A model generated the notes under the pieces. It did no database searches and was not told where the DNA came from. It worked only from the letters and a program-made list of their open reading frames with translations. The translations under genes were made by a program, and so were the position numbers. A stretch of DNA of 64,000 nt from Halorussus vallis (GTDB lineage Archaea > Halobacteriota > Halobacteria > Halobacteriales > Haladaptataceae): positions 806,001 through 870,000 of the forward strand of contig NZ_CP100000.1 of the NCBI RefSeq assembly GCF_024138165.1, in the 5' to 3' direction. Every line of letters starts with the position of its first letter. Position 1 is the stretch's first letter. Shown here piece after piece: positions 39,490 to 48,271 of the stretch.

Positions 39490-41787
39490 TCAGCGCTCTC
39501 GGACGGTGACGCCGGAGAACTCGAAGCGAGCGCCGGTTCCGTCGGCGCCGGACGTCCGGGCGGTCGACCGCCCGAGGCGCACGTTCCACCCGTGGGTGTC
39601 GGCGACGTCGGCGACGATGGCGAGGCCGAACCCCGTCCCCTCCTCGGCGGTCGTGAAGCCGTGGTCGAAGATGCGCCCGCGGTCGTCTTCGCGGACGCCC
39701 GGCCCGTCGTCTTCGACGTAGAAGCCGGCCGGCGGCGACTCGACCGAGTCGCCGCCGGCCGAGTCGCCGAGCGGGCCCACCTCGACCGTCGCGTCGGGAC
39801 CGCCGTGTTGGACCGCGTTCCGAAACAGGTTCTCCAGCAACTGGCGCAGGCGTGGTTCGTCGGCCTCGACCGCGAAGTCGGTCCGGCAGTCCAGCGTCGC
39901 CGACCCCGTGTCGACGGTCGACCACGCCTCCTCGGCGACCGCACGGAGGTCGACCGCGTCGGGGTCCTCGACGACCGACCCGTACCGGGCGAGTTCGAGG
40001 AGGTTCTCGACCAGCGCGTCCATCCGGTCGAGCGCCCGGCGTAGCGGCGCGACGTGCGGGCTCTCCGTCCCCTCGGCGAGCATCTCGAAGCGACCCTGGG
40101 CGACGTTCAGCGGGTTGCGCAGATCGTGGGAAACCACGCTGGCGAACTCCTCCAGGCGTTCGTTCTGGCGTGCCAGCGTCCGCTCGCGTTCCTTCTGCTC
40201 GGTGATGTCGACGTAGACGGCGAACGCCTCGGTGTCGCCCTCCTGGACCGGCGCGGTGTGTAACAGGAAGTCCCGACCGCCGTCGCGGGTGGTTCGGTGG
40301 ACCTCGACGCCTTCGATTCGTTCGCCCACCGTCACCCGGCGGTTGATCGACCGGCCCACGTCGCGGCGGTCGTCGGGCAGGATGAAGTCGTCGACCGACT
40401 CGCCGACGATCTCGTCCGCGCTCCAGCCGAACACCTCCTCGAACGCGGGGTTGACCGACGCCCCGATGGGGTCGTCGCCCCGGAGGTCGTACCGGACTGC
40501 CGCGTTCGGGAGGTTCTCGAACAGCGCGGCGAACCGGTCGCGCTCGGCGCGCAACTCGCGCTCCGACTCGACGCGGCTCAGCGCCTCGGCGAGGTGGGTG
40601 GTGAGCAACTCGGCCAGTTCCCGGTCGTCGGCGTCGAACGCGTCCGGTTCGTCCGACACCGCCTGGAACACGCCGGACGCGCCGAACGGAACCGTCAGCG
40701 CCGAGCGGTAGCCGGTTTCGGCGGGCACCAGGTCGGTGGCGCGCACGTCACGGACGACGACGCTCTCGCCGGTGCGGTACGCCCGCGCCGCGAGGTTGCG
40801 CTCGGCGTCGACGCTCGTGGTGGCGTAGTAGCCGTCGGTCGGCACGCCCTTCGAGACGGCCTGCGGGACGAGTTCGCCGTCCACCACCTCGTCGACCGCA
40901 CAGAGGTCGAACGCGAGTATCTCTTCGGCCGCCTCCACCGCGAGGTCGTAGACGTCCTGGGCGGTCGCGCAGGCGACCGCGCGGGTGGCGACCTCGTGGA
41001 GCGCCTGGATCTTCCGTTTCGTCTCGCGCAGTTCCATCTGCGCTCGCTTGCGCTCGCTCACGTCCCGGAAGTACACCGACAGGCCGTCCTCGGAGGGGTA
41101 CACCCGGACCTCCAGCCAGGTGTCGTCCTGTAACACCGACTCGCACTCGACGGTCACCGGCCGCTGGCTGTCGAAGGCGCGCTCGAACGACTCGTAGAAC
41201 GTCTCGGCCTTCCGGTCGCCGAACACCGACCGGATGTCCCGGCCGACGAGTTCGCGCCTGTCGTAGTCGGTGAACGCCGCGGCCTGGCGGTTGACGTACG
41301 TTATCTCCCAGTCCTCGTCGAGCGCGTAGAAGGCGTCGGTGATGCGCTCGAAGATTCGACGGACCTGTTCGTTGGCCTCGGCGGCCTCCCGCTCGGCGCG
41401 GTGTTGGGCGACCGCGTTCTCGACGCGGTTGGCGAGCACCTCGTACTGGTCGGTGCCCGTCCCTTTCTGGAGGTAGTCGGTGACGCCCGCCGAGATGGCT
41501 TCGCTGGCGATCTCCTCGCTGCCCTTGCCCGTGAACAGCACGAACGGGAGGTCGGGTTCGACGTCCCGCACCGCGTCGAGAAACTCGAGACCGTTCGTCC
41601 GGGGCATGTCGTAGTCGCTCACCACGCAGTCGATTCGCTCGTCGCCGGTCACCCGGTCGAGTGCGTTCGAAGGAACGGTCTCGTAGACGGGTTCGATGTC
41701 GTCGGCGACTCGACGGAGGTACGTCGCCGTGAGTTCTGCGACCGACTCGTCGTCGTCGACCAGCAGAGCGCGGATGCGGTTCCCCAT
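39490..41787 (-). CDS. Hybrid sensor histidine kinase (REC-PAS-GAF-PAS-HisKA-HATPase)
   Basis: 765 residues from ATG 41787. Domain order: receiver at 1-120 with D58 in CVVSDYDMPRTNG; PAS near 145-260 (ITDAFYALDEDWEITYVN); GAF near 270-420 (ATRAVACATAQDVYDLAVEA); PAS near 430-545 (NLPNAAVRYDLRGDDP); HisKA with FASVVSHDLRNPLNVAQG (phospho-His); HATPase with LFRNAVQHGG, VEDDGPGV and TGFGLAIV. No membrane segment, so a cytoplasmic sensor. The N-terminal receiver is typical of haloarchaeal bacterio-opsin-activator and kinase families. A TTG 18 bases upstream is in frame but less likely. TATA-like AT-run at 41805-41822. Confidence 0.87.
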   Translation of the reverse strand: MGNRIRALLVDDDESVAELTATYLRRVADDIEPVYETVPSNALDRVTGDERIDCVVSDYDMPRTNGLEFLDAVRDVEPDLPFVLFTGKGSEEIASEAISAGVTDYLQKGTGTDQYEVLANRVENAVAQHRAEREAAEANEQVRRIFERITDAFYALDEDWEITYVNRQAAAFTDYDRRELVGRDIRSVFGDRKAETFYESFERAFDSQRPVTVECESVLQDDTWLEVRVYPSEDGLSVYFRDVSERKRAQMELRETKRKIQALHEVATRAVACATAQDVYDLAVEAAEEILAFDLCAVDEVVDGELVPQAVSKGVPTDGYYATTSVDAERNLAARAYRTGESVVVRDVRATDLVPAETGYRSALTVPFGASGVFQAVSDEPDAFDADDRELAELLTTHLAEALSRVESERELRAERDRFAALFENLPNAAVRYDLRGDDPIGASVNPAFEEVFGWSADEIVGESVDDFILPDDRRDVGRSINRRVTVGERIEGVEVHRTTRDGGRDFLLHTAPVQEGDTEAFAVYVDITEQKERERTLARQNERLEEFASVVSHDLRNPLNVAQGRFEMLAEGTESPHVAPLRRALDRMDALVENLLELARYGSVVEDPDAVDLRAVAEEAWSTVDTGSATLDCRTDFAVEADEPRLRQLLENLFRNAVQHGGPDATVEVGPLGDSAGGDSVESPPAGFYVEDDGPGVREDDRGRIFDHGFTTAEEGTGFGLAIVADVADTHGWNVRLGRSTARTSGADGTGARFEFSGVTVRER

Positions 41788-42056
41788 TACGCGAGACGTT
41801 ACCAATTATTATATAAAAAATCTCAGGAACTTTACGCCCCAATAGGTCGGGGAATATTGTCTCGTGGCCGAATCGCCGGATTCGAGTCGAATCCGTCGGA
41901 CTCCGTCGAATCGTAACGATTGCGATGGAACTCCGAGGAGAACGTCCGTCCCGATAGAACACCGCCGAACCGCTAAAACCGCGTCCGAATCGGGAAGTCA
42001 CGCCCGAACCGCAGCCACGCTCGACCCGCGAACCACGCCCGAACCGCTGAGGACGC
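41788..42056. other. Kinase promoter region and cheF 3' flank
   Basis: About 270 bases. An AT-only run near 41805-41822 (ATTATTATATAAAAAA on the plus strand) is the kinase TATA region, about 20-35 nt before its ATG. The rest shows no gene or repeat that I can support. Confidence 0.5.
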
Positions 42057-42914
42057 CTACGTGTTGACCGTCTCGATGCGGTCGCTGACCAGAAGTTGGC
42101 CCTGGGCCGTCAGCGAGAGGCCGCGCTCGCCCTCGTCGACGAGCCCCTTGTCGTGGAGGTCGTTCAACAGCATCGTCACGCGACTGGAGTCGACCCCCAG
42201 CATCCCCGCGAGGTTGGCGCTCGTCCCGCCGGAGTAGATGGCGACCAGCGCCTCCATCTCCTCCTCGGAGGCGTCGACGTCCTCGACCGACTGGGCGAGT
42301 TCGGTGTATTCGAGACGGAGGTAGCGCCCGAGGAGGTTGAGCCGTCGCTCGGTGTCGACGCCGAACTCCGAGGTCATCGTCTGGCCCTCTGCGGAGTGAC
42401 GTATCGAAACCACCGGGCCGACTTCCCGGTTCTCCTTCTGGAAGTAGGTGACGTTGGCTAGCTCGACGGTGATGGTTTCGCCGGGCGCGCGGAACGCCAC
42501 GGCCCCGGGTTCGACGCGGAGTTTCGCCGACCGGAACGACTGGTCGGTCACGCGACCGCCGACTCGCGCGGGGTGTCTGACCTTCGTGGGCGTGCCGTTG
42601 AGTTGGGCCTTGAACAGCACCGTCTTGAAGCGGCTGACCTCCTCGCTGCCGGCCTCGACGACCGCCACCCGCCGCCGGTCGCCGTCTTCGTAGGCGATGG
42701 TGACGGTGTCCTGGAAGAACCCTTCGAGTTCTCCGGGGACGTGTCCGACCGTGATGTCGAACACCGACGAGAGCGGGACGGTCGTCTTCTCGGAACCGGT
42801 CGCGAGGACGAGGCGTTTCTGACTGAGCACGATTCGACCGTCTACGGGTTCGGGGTCCGCGAACGAGTCGAGGCTGAATCGCGCCGTGAAGTCGGCGATG
42901 ACCTTTTCGGACAT
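42057..42914 (-). CDS. cheF: CheF archaeal taxis protein (DUF439), copy 2
   Basis: 285 residues from ATG 42914 (MSEKVIADFTARFSLDS); a further in-frame ATG at 42953 adds residues unlike the family. Same layout as the copy at 27051: RIVLSQKRLVLATGSEKTT and VPLSSVFDITVGHVPGEL in the beta-rich part, then EEEMEALVAIYSGGTSANLAG and LLNDLHDKGLVDEGE in the winged-helix-like end. The two copies are clearly diverged, matching the two DUF439 proteins known in Halobacterium, which bind different partners. It stands alone here between the kinase and the flippase-like gene. Confidence 0.85.
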   Translation of the reverse strand: MSEKVIADFTARFSLDSFADPEPVDGRIVLSQKRLVLATGSEKTTVPLSSVFDITVGHVPGELEGFFQDTVTIAYEDGDRRRVAVVEAGSEEVSRFKTVLFKAQLNGTPTKVRHPARVGGRVTDQSFRSAKLRVEPGAVAFRAPGETITVELANVTYFQKENREVGPVVSIRHSAEGQTMTSEFGVDTERRLNLLGRYLRLEYTELAQSVEDVDASEEEMEALVAIYSGGTSANLAGMLGVDSSRVTMLLNDLHDKGLVDEGERGLSLTAQGQLLVSDRIETVNT

Positions 42915-43146
42915 GGTTACTGCGGGAACCGCGACGCTGACGTCAGCGCGCATCCCCGTCTTTCCAATGTCATTCTCGGAGGGTGTAAATATTTTTTCGG
43001 TCCTGAGAGGTCAACGCCCCGAGAACTGTCGCCGCGACGCGCGACCGGCTTCGCTCGTCGGCCGCGAGTGGAGTCCGGTCGCGCGTCGTCGCTCGGGGCC
43101 GCCGAGCCACGAAGCCTAACTGTTTCACTCACGTCGATTCCCACGG
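42915..43146. other. Divergent promoter region, cheF copy 2 and flippase-like gene
   Basis: 232 bases with an AT-rich island around 42986-43000 (GTAAATATTTTTTCGG), probably carrying promoters for one or both directions. No gene seen. Confidence 0.5.
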
Positions 43147-44169
43147 ATGTCGACGGAATCCCCCGGAGCGGCGATGGACCGACGGACCACGCTGAAGGCC
43201 ATCGCCGGATTCGCCGTGGCCGGCCTCCTGCTGTACTTCTTCGGTCGGGTCATCGGCTGGTCGGAGATACTCCGGACGCTCGGGAACGCGGACTACCGGT
43301 GGTTGGCCGTCGCCTGCGCCTCGACGGTCGTCTCGCTCGTCGTCTGGTCGAAGTCGTGGGACGTGATCCTCTCGGCCGTCGACGTCGAGGTGCCGTTCCG
43401 CAAGATCGTCGTCACGTACTTCGCCGCGACGTTCGCCGACTACGCGACCCCCTTCGGCAAGGCCGGCGGCGGGCCGTTCATCGCCTACGTGCTGGCGGCC
43501 GACACCGAGGCGAACTATCAGGACAGCCTCGCGAGCGTCGTGACGGCCGACCTGCTCAACCTCCTGCCGTTCTTCACGTTCGCGGGACTCGGCACCGTCG
43601 CGTTGCTCGTCCAGGGCGAGATTCCGCGCCAGGCCGAACTGCTCGTGGGCGGACTCGGCGCGCTCGCCATCCTGCTTCCGCTGGCCATCTACGGCGGGTG
43701 GAAGAAGCGAGGGTTCGTCGAGCGACTCGTCGTGAAGGTGTTGAGTCCCGTCGAACGACGCACCGACCGCGTGGACGCCGAGAGCGTCCGCCAACGCATC
43801 GACGAGTTCTACGAGGTGGTCGACCGCATCGCCGCCAACCGCGAGCGACTCGTCGAGACGCTCGCGTTCGCCTACGTCGGCTGGCTGTTCTTCGCGGTAC
43901 CGCTGTACTTCGCGGGGCTGACGCTCGGTCGGCCCATCGACCCGGTGCTCGTGCTGTTCGTCGTCCCGGCGAGTTCGCTCGCCGGCGTCGTCCCCACGCC
44001 GGGCGGCGTCGGCGGCGTCGAGTTCGCGCTCGTCGGACTGCTGGTCGCGCTGACGAGCATCGGGCCGGGACTCGCCGCCAGCATCGCGCTGGTGTACCGA
44101 CTGGCGAGTTACTGGTTCACGCTGGCCGTGGGCGGACTCGCGGCGTTCTACGTCATCCACCGGACCTAG
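43147..44169 (+). CDS. Flippase-like membrane protein (LPG synthase/UPF0104 family)
   Basis: 340 residues with about 7-8 membrane segments. Conserved points: ATFADYATPFGKAGGGPFIAY after segment 3 and SSLAGVVPTPGGVGGVEFAL near the C-terminus, both typical of the lysylphosphatidylglycerol-synthase transmembrane family, whose archaeal members are proposed to flip lipid-linked sugars. The acidic start MSTESPGAAMDRRTTLKA is cytoplasmic. Its place between taxis genes is unusual; it could serve archaellin glycan export, but this is inference. Confidence 0.8.
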   Translation: MSTESPGAAMDRRTTLKAIAGFAVAGLLLYFFGRVIGWSEILRTLGNADYRWLAVACASTVVSLVVWSKSWDVILSAVDVEVPFRKIVVTYFAATFADYATPFGKAGGGPFIAYVLAADTEANYQDSLASVVTADLLNLLPFFTFAGLGTVALLVQGEIPRQAELLVGGLGALAILLPLAIYGGWKKRGFVERLVVKVLSPVERRTDRVDAESVRQRIDEFYEVVDRIAANRERLVETLAFAYVGWLFFAVPLYFAGLTLGRPIDPVLVLFVVPASSLAGVVPTPGGVGGVEFALVGLLVALTSIGPGLAASIALVYRLASYWFTLAVGGLAAFYVIHRT

Positions 44170-44520
44170 GGCGTTTTCCGGTGAAACTCGCTAGTTCAAA
44201 CGGCGAAGATTACCTTGAATAGTCCACTCGCGCGCGACGAACCGCCGAAATAACTGGAAAGACGACCGCCTCGAAAGCCCCCGCCCGCTCGCGGTCGCTG
44301 TGGGACACATCCGACTCGCGCCTGCGGCGCTCGTCAGATAGGGGTCCCACAGACGACCAAGCGATGCGCGAGCGGGCGGCCCCTTTCAGTCCCGCCCTGT
44401 CGGTAAGTCAGCCGGGCGCCTCCGGGGGGTTCGATTCGCCGAGCGCTTCCGGTTCTCGGCGCAATCGAGCGCACTCGGCGAAAAACCGACCATCGCGTCC
44501 GAACACCGCCGTCACGGGGC
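44170..44520. other. Convergent intergenic region with a folded repeat
   Basis: 350 bases between the flippase-like gene and arlJ stop. No gene. The middle is the inverted-repeat element at 44272-44389; the part after it is GC-rich without features. Confidence 0.6.
44272..44389. repeat. 118-bp imperfect inverted-repeat element
   Basis: The left arm CGAAAGCCC...CCGCCCGCTCGCG (perfect part 44281-44293) pairs with CGCGAGCGGGCGG at 44367-44379. Inside, GTCGCTGTGGGAC (44294-44306 region) pairs with GTCCCACAG starting at 44344, and the ends GAAAG and CTTTC also match. I recall similar blocks in other haloarchaeal intergenic regions, so it may be a dispersed non-autonomous element or a structured RNA; the recollection is unverified. 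Confidence 0.5.
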
Positions 44521-46269
44521 CTACACGTTCAGGAACGAGGCGACCACGATGCGGGTGAACACCGCGATGGCGCTCGAAATCCACGTCAGCAACACGAAGT
44601 GGAGGTAGGTGTTGACCTTGTGGCCCCCGTCGGCGATGCGGACCATCAGCGAGGAGAGCACGGCGTTGAGCAGGATGATGATTATCAGCAGGTACTCGAT
44701 GGTCTGGATGTCGTAGACCTCGGTGTGGATGATGGTCCCGGCGTTGAACTGCCCGCTGTCGAGGCCCACCGACATGCCGGCCAGCACGTCGACGATTTCG
44801 AGGCCGATGAAGAACGCGAACGTCGAGGCGGCGGTGATACCGTAGAGGACGCCGATGAGCGTCACCGTCGACTGGGCGCGGCGCTCGCGGAGTTGGTTGA
44901 CCTCGTTCATGTTGGCGGAGATGAGTTCGCCCAGTTTCTTCGGGTCGCCACCCATCTGACGACCGATGAGGTACATCTCGCTGAACTTCTGGATGAGGTA
45001 GGACCGCGAATCGGCGGTGAAGTGTCGCCACGCCGCCCGGGCCTCGATTCGCATGTTCAGCCGCTTATAGAGGTCGGTGACGTTCGGCGTGAGCGCGCCG
45101 AAGTCCTTGCCGCGCAGGGACTCGAGTACCTTGGTCGTGGTGCTCTGTTTGGCGCTCTCGGTCGCACCGAGCGCCCGGATGAAGTTCGTGAACTCGTCGT
45201 CGCGCTCTTTGATCTGTTCCTCCTCGCCGCGGATGGCGATGGCAGGGATCAACAGCGGCGTCGTCGGAATGGCCGCGTAGAACGGCAGCGGTATCGAGTC
45301 GGGGTCGATGGGCGTCTTGCCCATCAGAACGAGCAGGCACGCGAGCATCGTGGCGAAACTCAGCAGGACGCCGACCGCGACGGTGATGCGGATGCGCCAC
45401 TCGATGGCGGTCGTCTGCTCGGGCGGGTGGTACCAGAGGGGGTCGTACGGCGCCGTCTGGCGAATCATCATGATGAACCCTGTCTGGACGAACGCGAACA
45501 TCACGACGACTGCGCTCACCGTCATCGTGGGGTTCGTCCCCGTGAGGATGGGCAGGACCGTCGCGAACACGAGCGCGAACGTCGAGGACAGCACCATCGA
45601 GAGGTAGAGGTCCTTCATCACTTCGAGGTTCTCCAGCGACCCCTCGTAGATGGTGACGTAGTTCTGGATGACCGCGCCCTGCTCGCTCAGCAGGAAGTCC
45701 TCTATCTCCTGGCCGGCGTTGATGGTGTATGCCAGTCGGTCGAGGAAGTCGGCGAACGGCTTGCTCGGCGACTTATTCGCCCGAATTCGCAGGGCGTCGT
45801 CGAGGCTCTGGTTCCAGGTGTCGACGAGTTGGACGATGCGGCGCATCTCCTCGGCGAGCGCCTTGTACTCCTCTTCCTCTCCGAGCGTCCGGAACACCTC
45901 GATGCGGTCGATGTTCGCGGTCGAGAGGATGGTCATGTGGGTGATGAACAGGTGCAGGCGGTCCTCTATCTCCTTGCGCTTCTGGTCGCGCAGGAGCTTC
46001 GGGTAGATGACGGCGACGGTCAACCCCAACAGCCCCAACAGCGGGACCGGCAGCGAGACGAGCAGGTCCATCTCCGAGAGGAAGAGGACGTAGGTAGCGA
46101 CGCTGACGAAGAAGAAGACGATGGCGGGAACGACGACCAGCGTGAGATACCGGGCGACCGGCGTCTCCATGTGCTGGTAGGACTCGACCGTCGAGGAGGC
46201 GAAGCCCTGGACTAGGTCCGAAACGTCCTTCCCCGGACTCTCCTCGGCGGTTTGTTCTTCGGTCGCCAT
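44521..46269 (-). CDS. arlJ: ArlJ (FlaJ) archaellum membrane platform protein
   Basis: 582 residues. Polytopic: hydrophobic pairs near 45-65 and 72-92, a long cytoplasmic helical domain (KEIEDRLHLFITHMTILS), membrane segments near 220-270 and 300-350, a second cytoplasmic domain, and three C-terminal segments. This two-domain layout is that of TadC/PilC-like ArlJ, the membrane anchor that the ArlI ATPase turns. ATG at 46269. It is separated from arlI by an unusual 208-base gap. Confidence 0.92.
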   Translation of the reverse strand: MATEEQTAEESPGKDVSDLVQGFASSTVESYQHMETPVARYLTLVVVPAIVFFFVSVATYVLFLSEMDLLVSLPVPLLGLLGLTVAVIYPKLLRDQKRKEIEDRLHLFITHMTILSTANIDRIEVFRTLGEEEEYKALAEEMRRIVQLVDTWNQSLDDALRIRANKSPSKPFADFLDRLAYTINAGQEIEDFLLSEQGAVIQNYVTIYEGSLENLEVMKDLYLSMVLSSTFALVFATVLPILTGTNPTMTVSAVVVMFAFVQTGFIMMIRQTAPYDPLWYHPPEQTTAIEWRIRITVAVGVLLSFATMLACLLVLMGKTPIDPDSIPLPFYAAIPTTPLLIPAIAIRGEEEQIKERDDEFTNFIRALGATESAKQSTTTKVLESLRGKDFGALTPNVTDLYKRLNMRIEARAAWRHFTADSRSYLIQKFSEMYLIGRQMGGDPKKLGELISANMNEVNQLRERRAQSTVTLIGVLYGITAASTFAFFIGLEIVDVLAGMSVGLDSGQFNAGTIIHTEVYDIQTIEYLLIIIILLNAVLSSLMVRIADGGHKVNTYLHFVLLTWISSAIAVFTRIVVASFLNV

Positions 46270-46477
46270 CGTCAGTTAGCCTCGTCGCCGAACCGCGGTT
46301 CGACGCGTGTTCGCGGGATTTACGTCCCACCTTCTTAAATCTTGCAAGGCGAAAATTACCCGATTCGTCGGCGCTCCGTCGCCGCCGGAGAACGGCGACC
46401 CGGCCTCGCCCGCACAGGGTTGGACGCGAGCCCACCCCTGAAGTGCGCTCGCGCGGTCGTCGGCGTGCAAAACCTCC
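46270..46477 (-). promoter_or_regulatory. Gap in the arl operon with possible internal arlJ promoter
   Basis: 208 bases between the arlI stop and the arlJ start, where other junctions of this operon overlap or nearly touch. It contains AAGATTTAAGAAGG on the minus strand (about 46330-46343), a TATA-like run that could start an arlJ-only transcript with a leader of about 40 nt. Confidence 0.4.
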
Positions 46478-48259
46478 TCAGATGGAGCGGTGGATGTCGA
46501 ACGGCAGGCCGTCGACGCCGTCGCGCTGGAACGAGGTGATCGCCTCGTTGACTTCGTGGTAGCCCAGCACGTTCTCCCCGATCATCCGCTCCATTATCTC
46601 GGCGCGGAAGTCGAGTTCGTTGTAGATGTCCCGCGTGTTCTCGTAGCCCAGCAGGGTCGCGATCTGCTCTTCGAGCACGTAGGAGTTGTTCATCCCCTGG
46701 AAGACGATCTCGTCCTCGACGGGGTCCCAGTAGAACGCCTGCCGGGTGACGACGCCGCCCATCTCCTTCGAGTAGCCCTCGATCTCCTGGACCGAGGTCA
46801 CCCGCCGGAGCACGTCGTCGCCCTGCTTGACCCGGTTCTGGAACAGCGCCACGTCGGCGTTGTCCATGAACGTCTCGGGGATGTTGATGGGGTCGCCGGT
46901 GAACCGCTGGATCATCGAGACGATGTCGCTCGCGTGGAACGTCAGCATCACGGGGTGGCCGGTCTGGGCCGCCTGGAACGCCATCCGACCCTCTTCACCA
47001 CGAACCTCACCCACGATGATGTAGTCGGGGCGCGAACGTAGCGCGGCCGCGACCAGGTCGAACATGTCGACGTCCGAGGAGTCCTCGCCGCCGCCCTCCC
47101 GAGTGAGGAGTTGTTGCCACGTGTCGTGGGGCGGCAGCACCTCGGCGGTGTCCTCCGCGGTGTAGATTTTGGCGTCCCGGGGGATGAACGACATGATACA
47201 GTTCAGCGTCGTGGTCTTGCCGGACGCCGTCTCCCCGACGACGAACACCGTCTGTTCGTTCTCCAGGCAGAGCCAGAGGTACGCCGCAAGCTTCGGCGAT
47301 AGCGTGCCCCACTTGGTAATCTGGGCCACCGACAGCGGCGTCCCCTCGCCCTGACGGATGGTGAGGCTCGGCCCCTTCAGGCTCACGTCGTCGGAGTAGA
47401 TGATGTTGATACGCGACCCGTCGGGCAGCGTCGAGTCGACGATGGGGTCGGAGTCGCTCACGGGGTCACCGATTCGCTCGCCCATGTTGCGAAGCCAGTT
47501 GTCGAACCGGGAGTTCGTCTCGAAGTCGACGCTCGTCCCGAGCATGCCGTACGTGCCGTGGTCGACGTACGTCTCGTGGGGACCGATGACGTGAATGTCC
47601 TCGTTCGCCGGGTCGCGCATGATGGGTTCGAGCGGTCCGAAGCCGACGATGTCGCGGTTCAGCCGGTACCGGATGTTCTCGTAGGTCTGTTCGGACACCT
47701 CGTAGGTGCCGATGTTCGTGACGTCCTTGACGACCCGGACGATGTCCTCGGTCGAGAACGTCCGGATGCCCTTCTTGAAATCGTTGTAGGAGACGTCCTT
47801 GAGCCACTGGACCAACTGCTGGGGCGAGAGGTTCTGGAGCCCTTTCTTTCCGGCGGGGTTGTTCCCGTCGTTGATGAGCACCGTGTCGTCGAGCAGTTCC
47901 TCGATGCGGTCGTCGTACTCCGACTCGTTCGTCGGCGCCGGCTTGAGGACGCTCTTTTCGAGAATCTGGCTCCGGACCTTGCCGAACAGTTCCTGTTCGG
48001 TGCCCGAGAGCTCGGGTTCGACCGCGTAGTACTCGGTGTCCTGACCCACATCGCCGTAGACGTGACAGTAGATGGGACCGCCCACCGGGTAGATGACGTT
48101 GGGCTTGTCGGCCTCCCATTCGCCGCTGGGTTCGTCGATGAGGCGGGGGAACTCCCCGGTGAACTGTTTGAATCGCTTCAGATAGTCCCGCAGGTGCGGC
48201 CGCCGCATGGCCACCTCCCGAAGGTCGTCTTGAATCTGAGCGGTCCCGTGTTCTGTCAT
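46478..48259 (-). CDS. arlI: ArlI (FlaI) archaellum assembly/rotation ATPase
   Basis: 593 residues. Walker A GETASGKT at 342-349, Walker B PDYIIVGEVRG at 411-421, His box TGHPVMLTFHASD at 433-445, Asp box near YTAEDTAEVLPP. Secretion-superfamily hexameric ATPase that powers both assembly and rotation. ATG at 48259; 12 bases after the arlH stop. The N-terminal 150 residues are acidic and species-typical. Nothing unusual in the motifs. Confidence 0.96.
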   Translation of the reverse strand: MTEHGTAQIQDDLREVAMRRPHLRDYLKRFKQFTGEFPRLIDEPSGEWEADKPNVIYPVGGPIYCHVYGDVGQDTEYYAVEPELSGTEQELFGKVRSQILEKSVLKPAPTNESEYDDRIEELLDDTVLINDGNNPAGKKGLQNLSPQQLVQWLKDVSYNDFKKGIRTFSTEDIVRVVKDVTNIGTYEVSEQTYENIRYRLNRDIVGFGPLEPIMRDPANEDIHVIGPHETYVDHGTYGMLGTSVDFETNSRFDNWLRNMGERIGDPVSDSDPIVDSTLPDGSRINIIYSDDVSLKGPSLTIRQGEGTPLSVAQITKWGTLSPKLAAYLWLCLENEQTVFVVGETASGKTTTLNCIMSFIPRDAKIYTAEDTAEVLPPHDTWQQLLTREGGGEDSSDVDMFDLVAAALRSRPDYIIVGEVRGEEGRMAFQAAQTGHPVMLTFHASDIVSMIQRFTGDPINIPETFMDNADVALFQNRVKQGDDVLRRVTSVQEIEGYSKEMGGVVTRQAFYWDPVEDEIVFQGMNNSYVLEEQIATLLGYENTRDIYNELDFRAEIMERMIGENVLGYHEVNEAITSFQRDGVDGLPFDIHRSI

Positions 48260-48271
48260 GGTGGATGTCCG

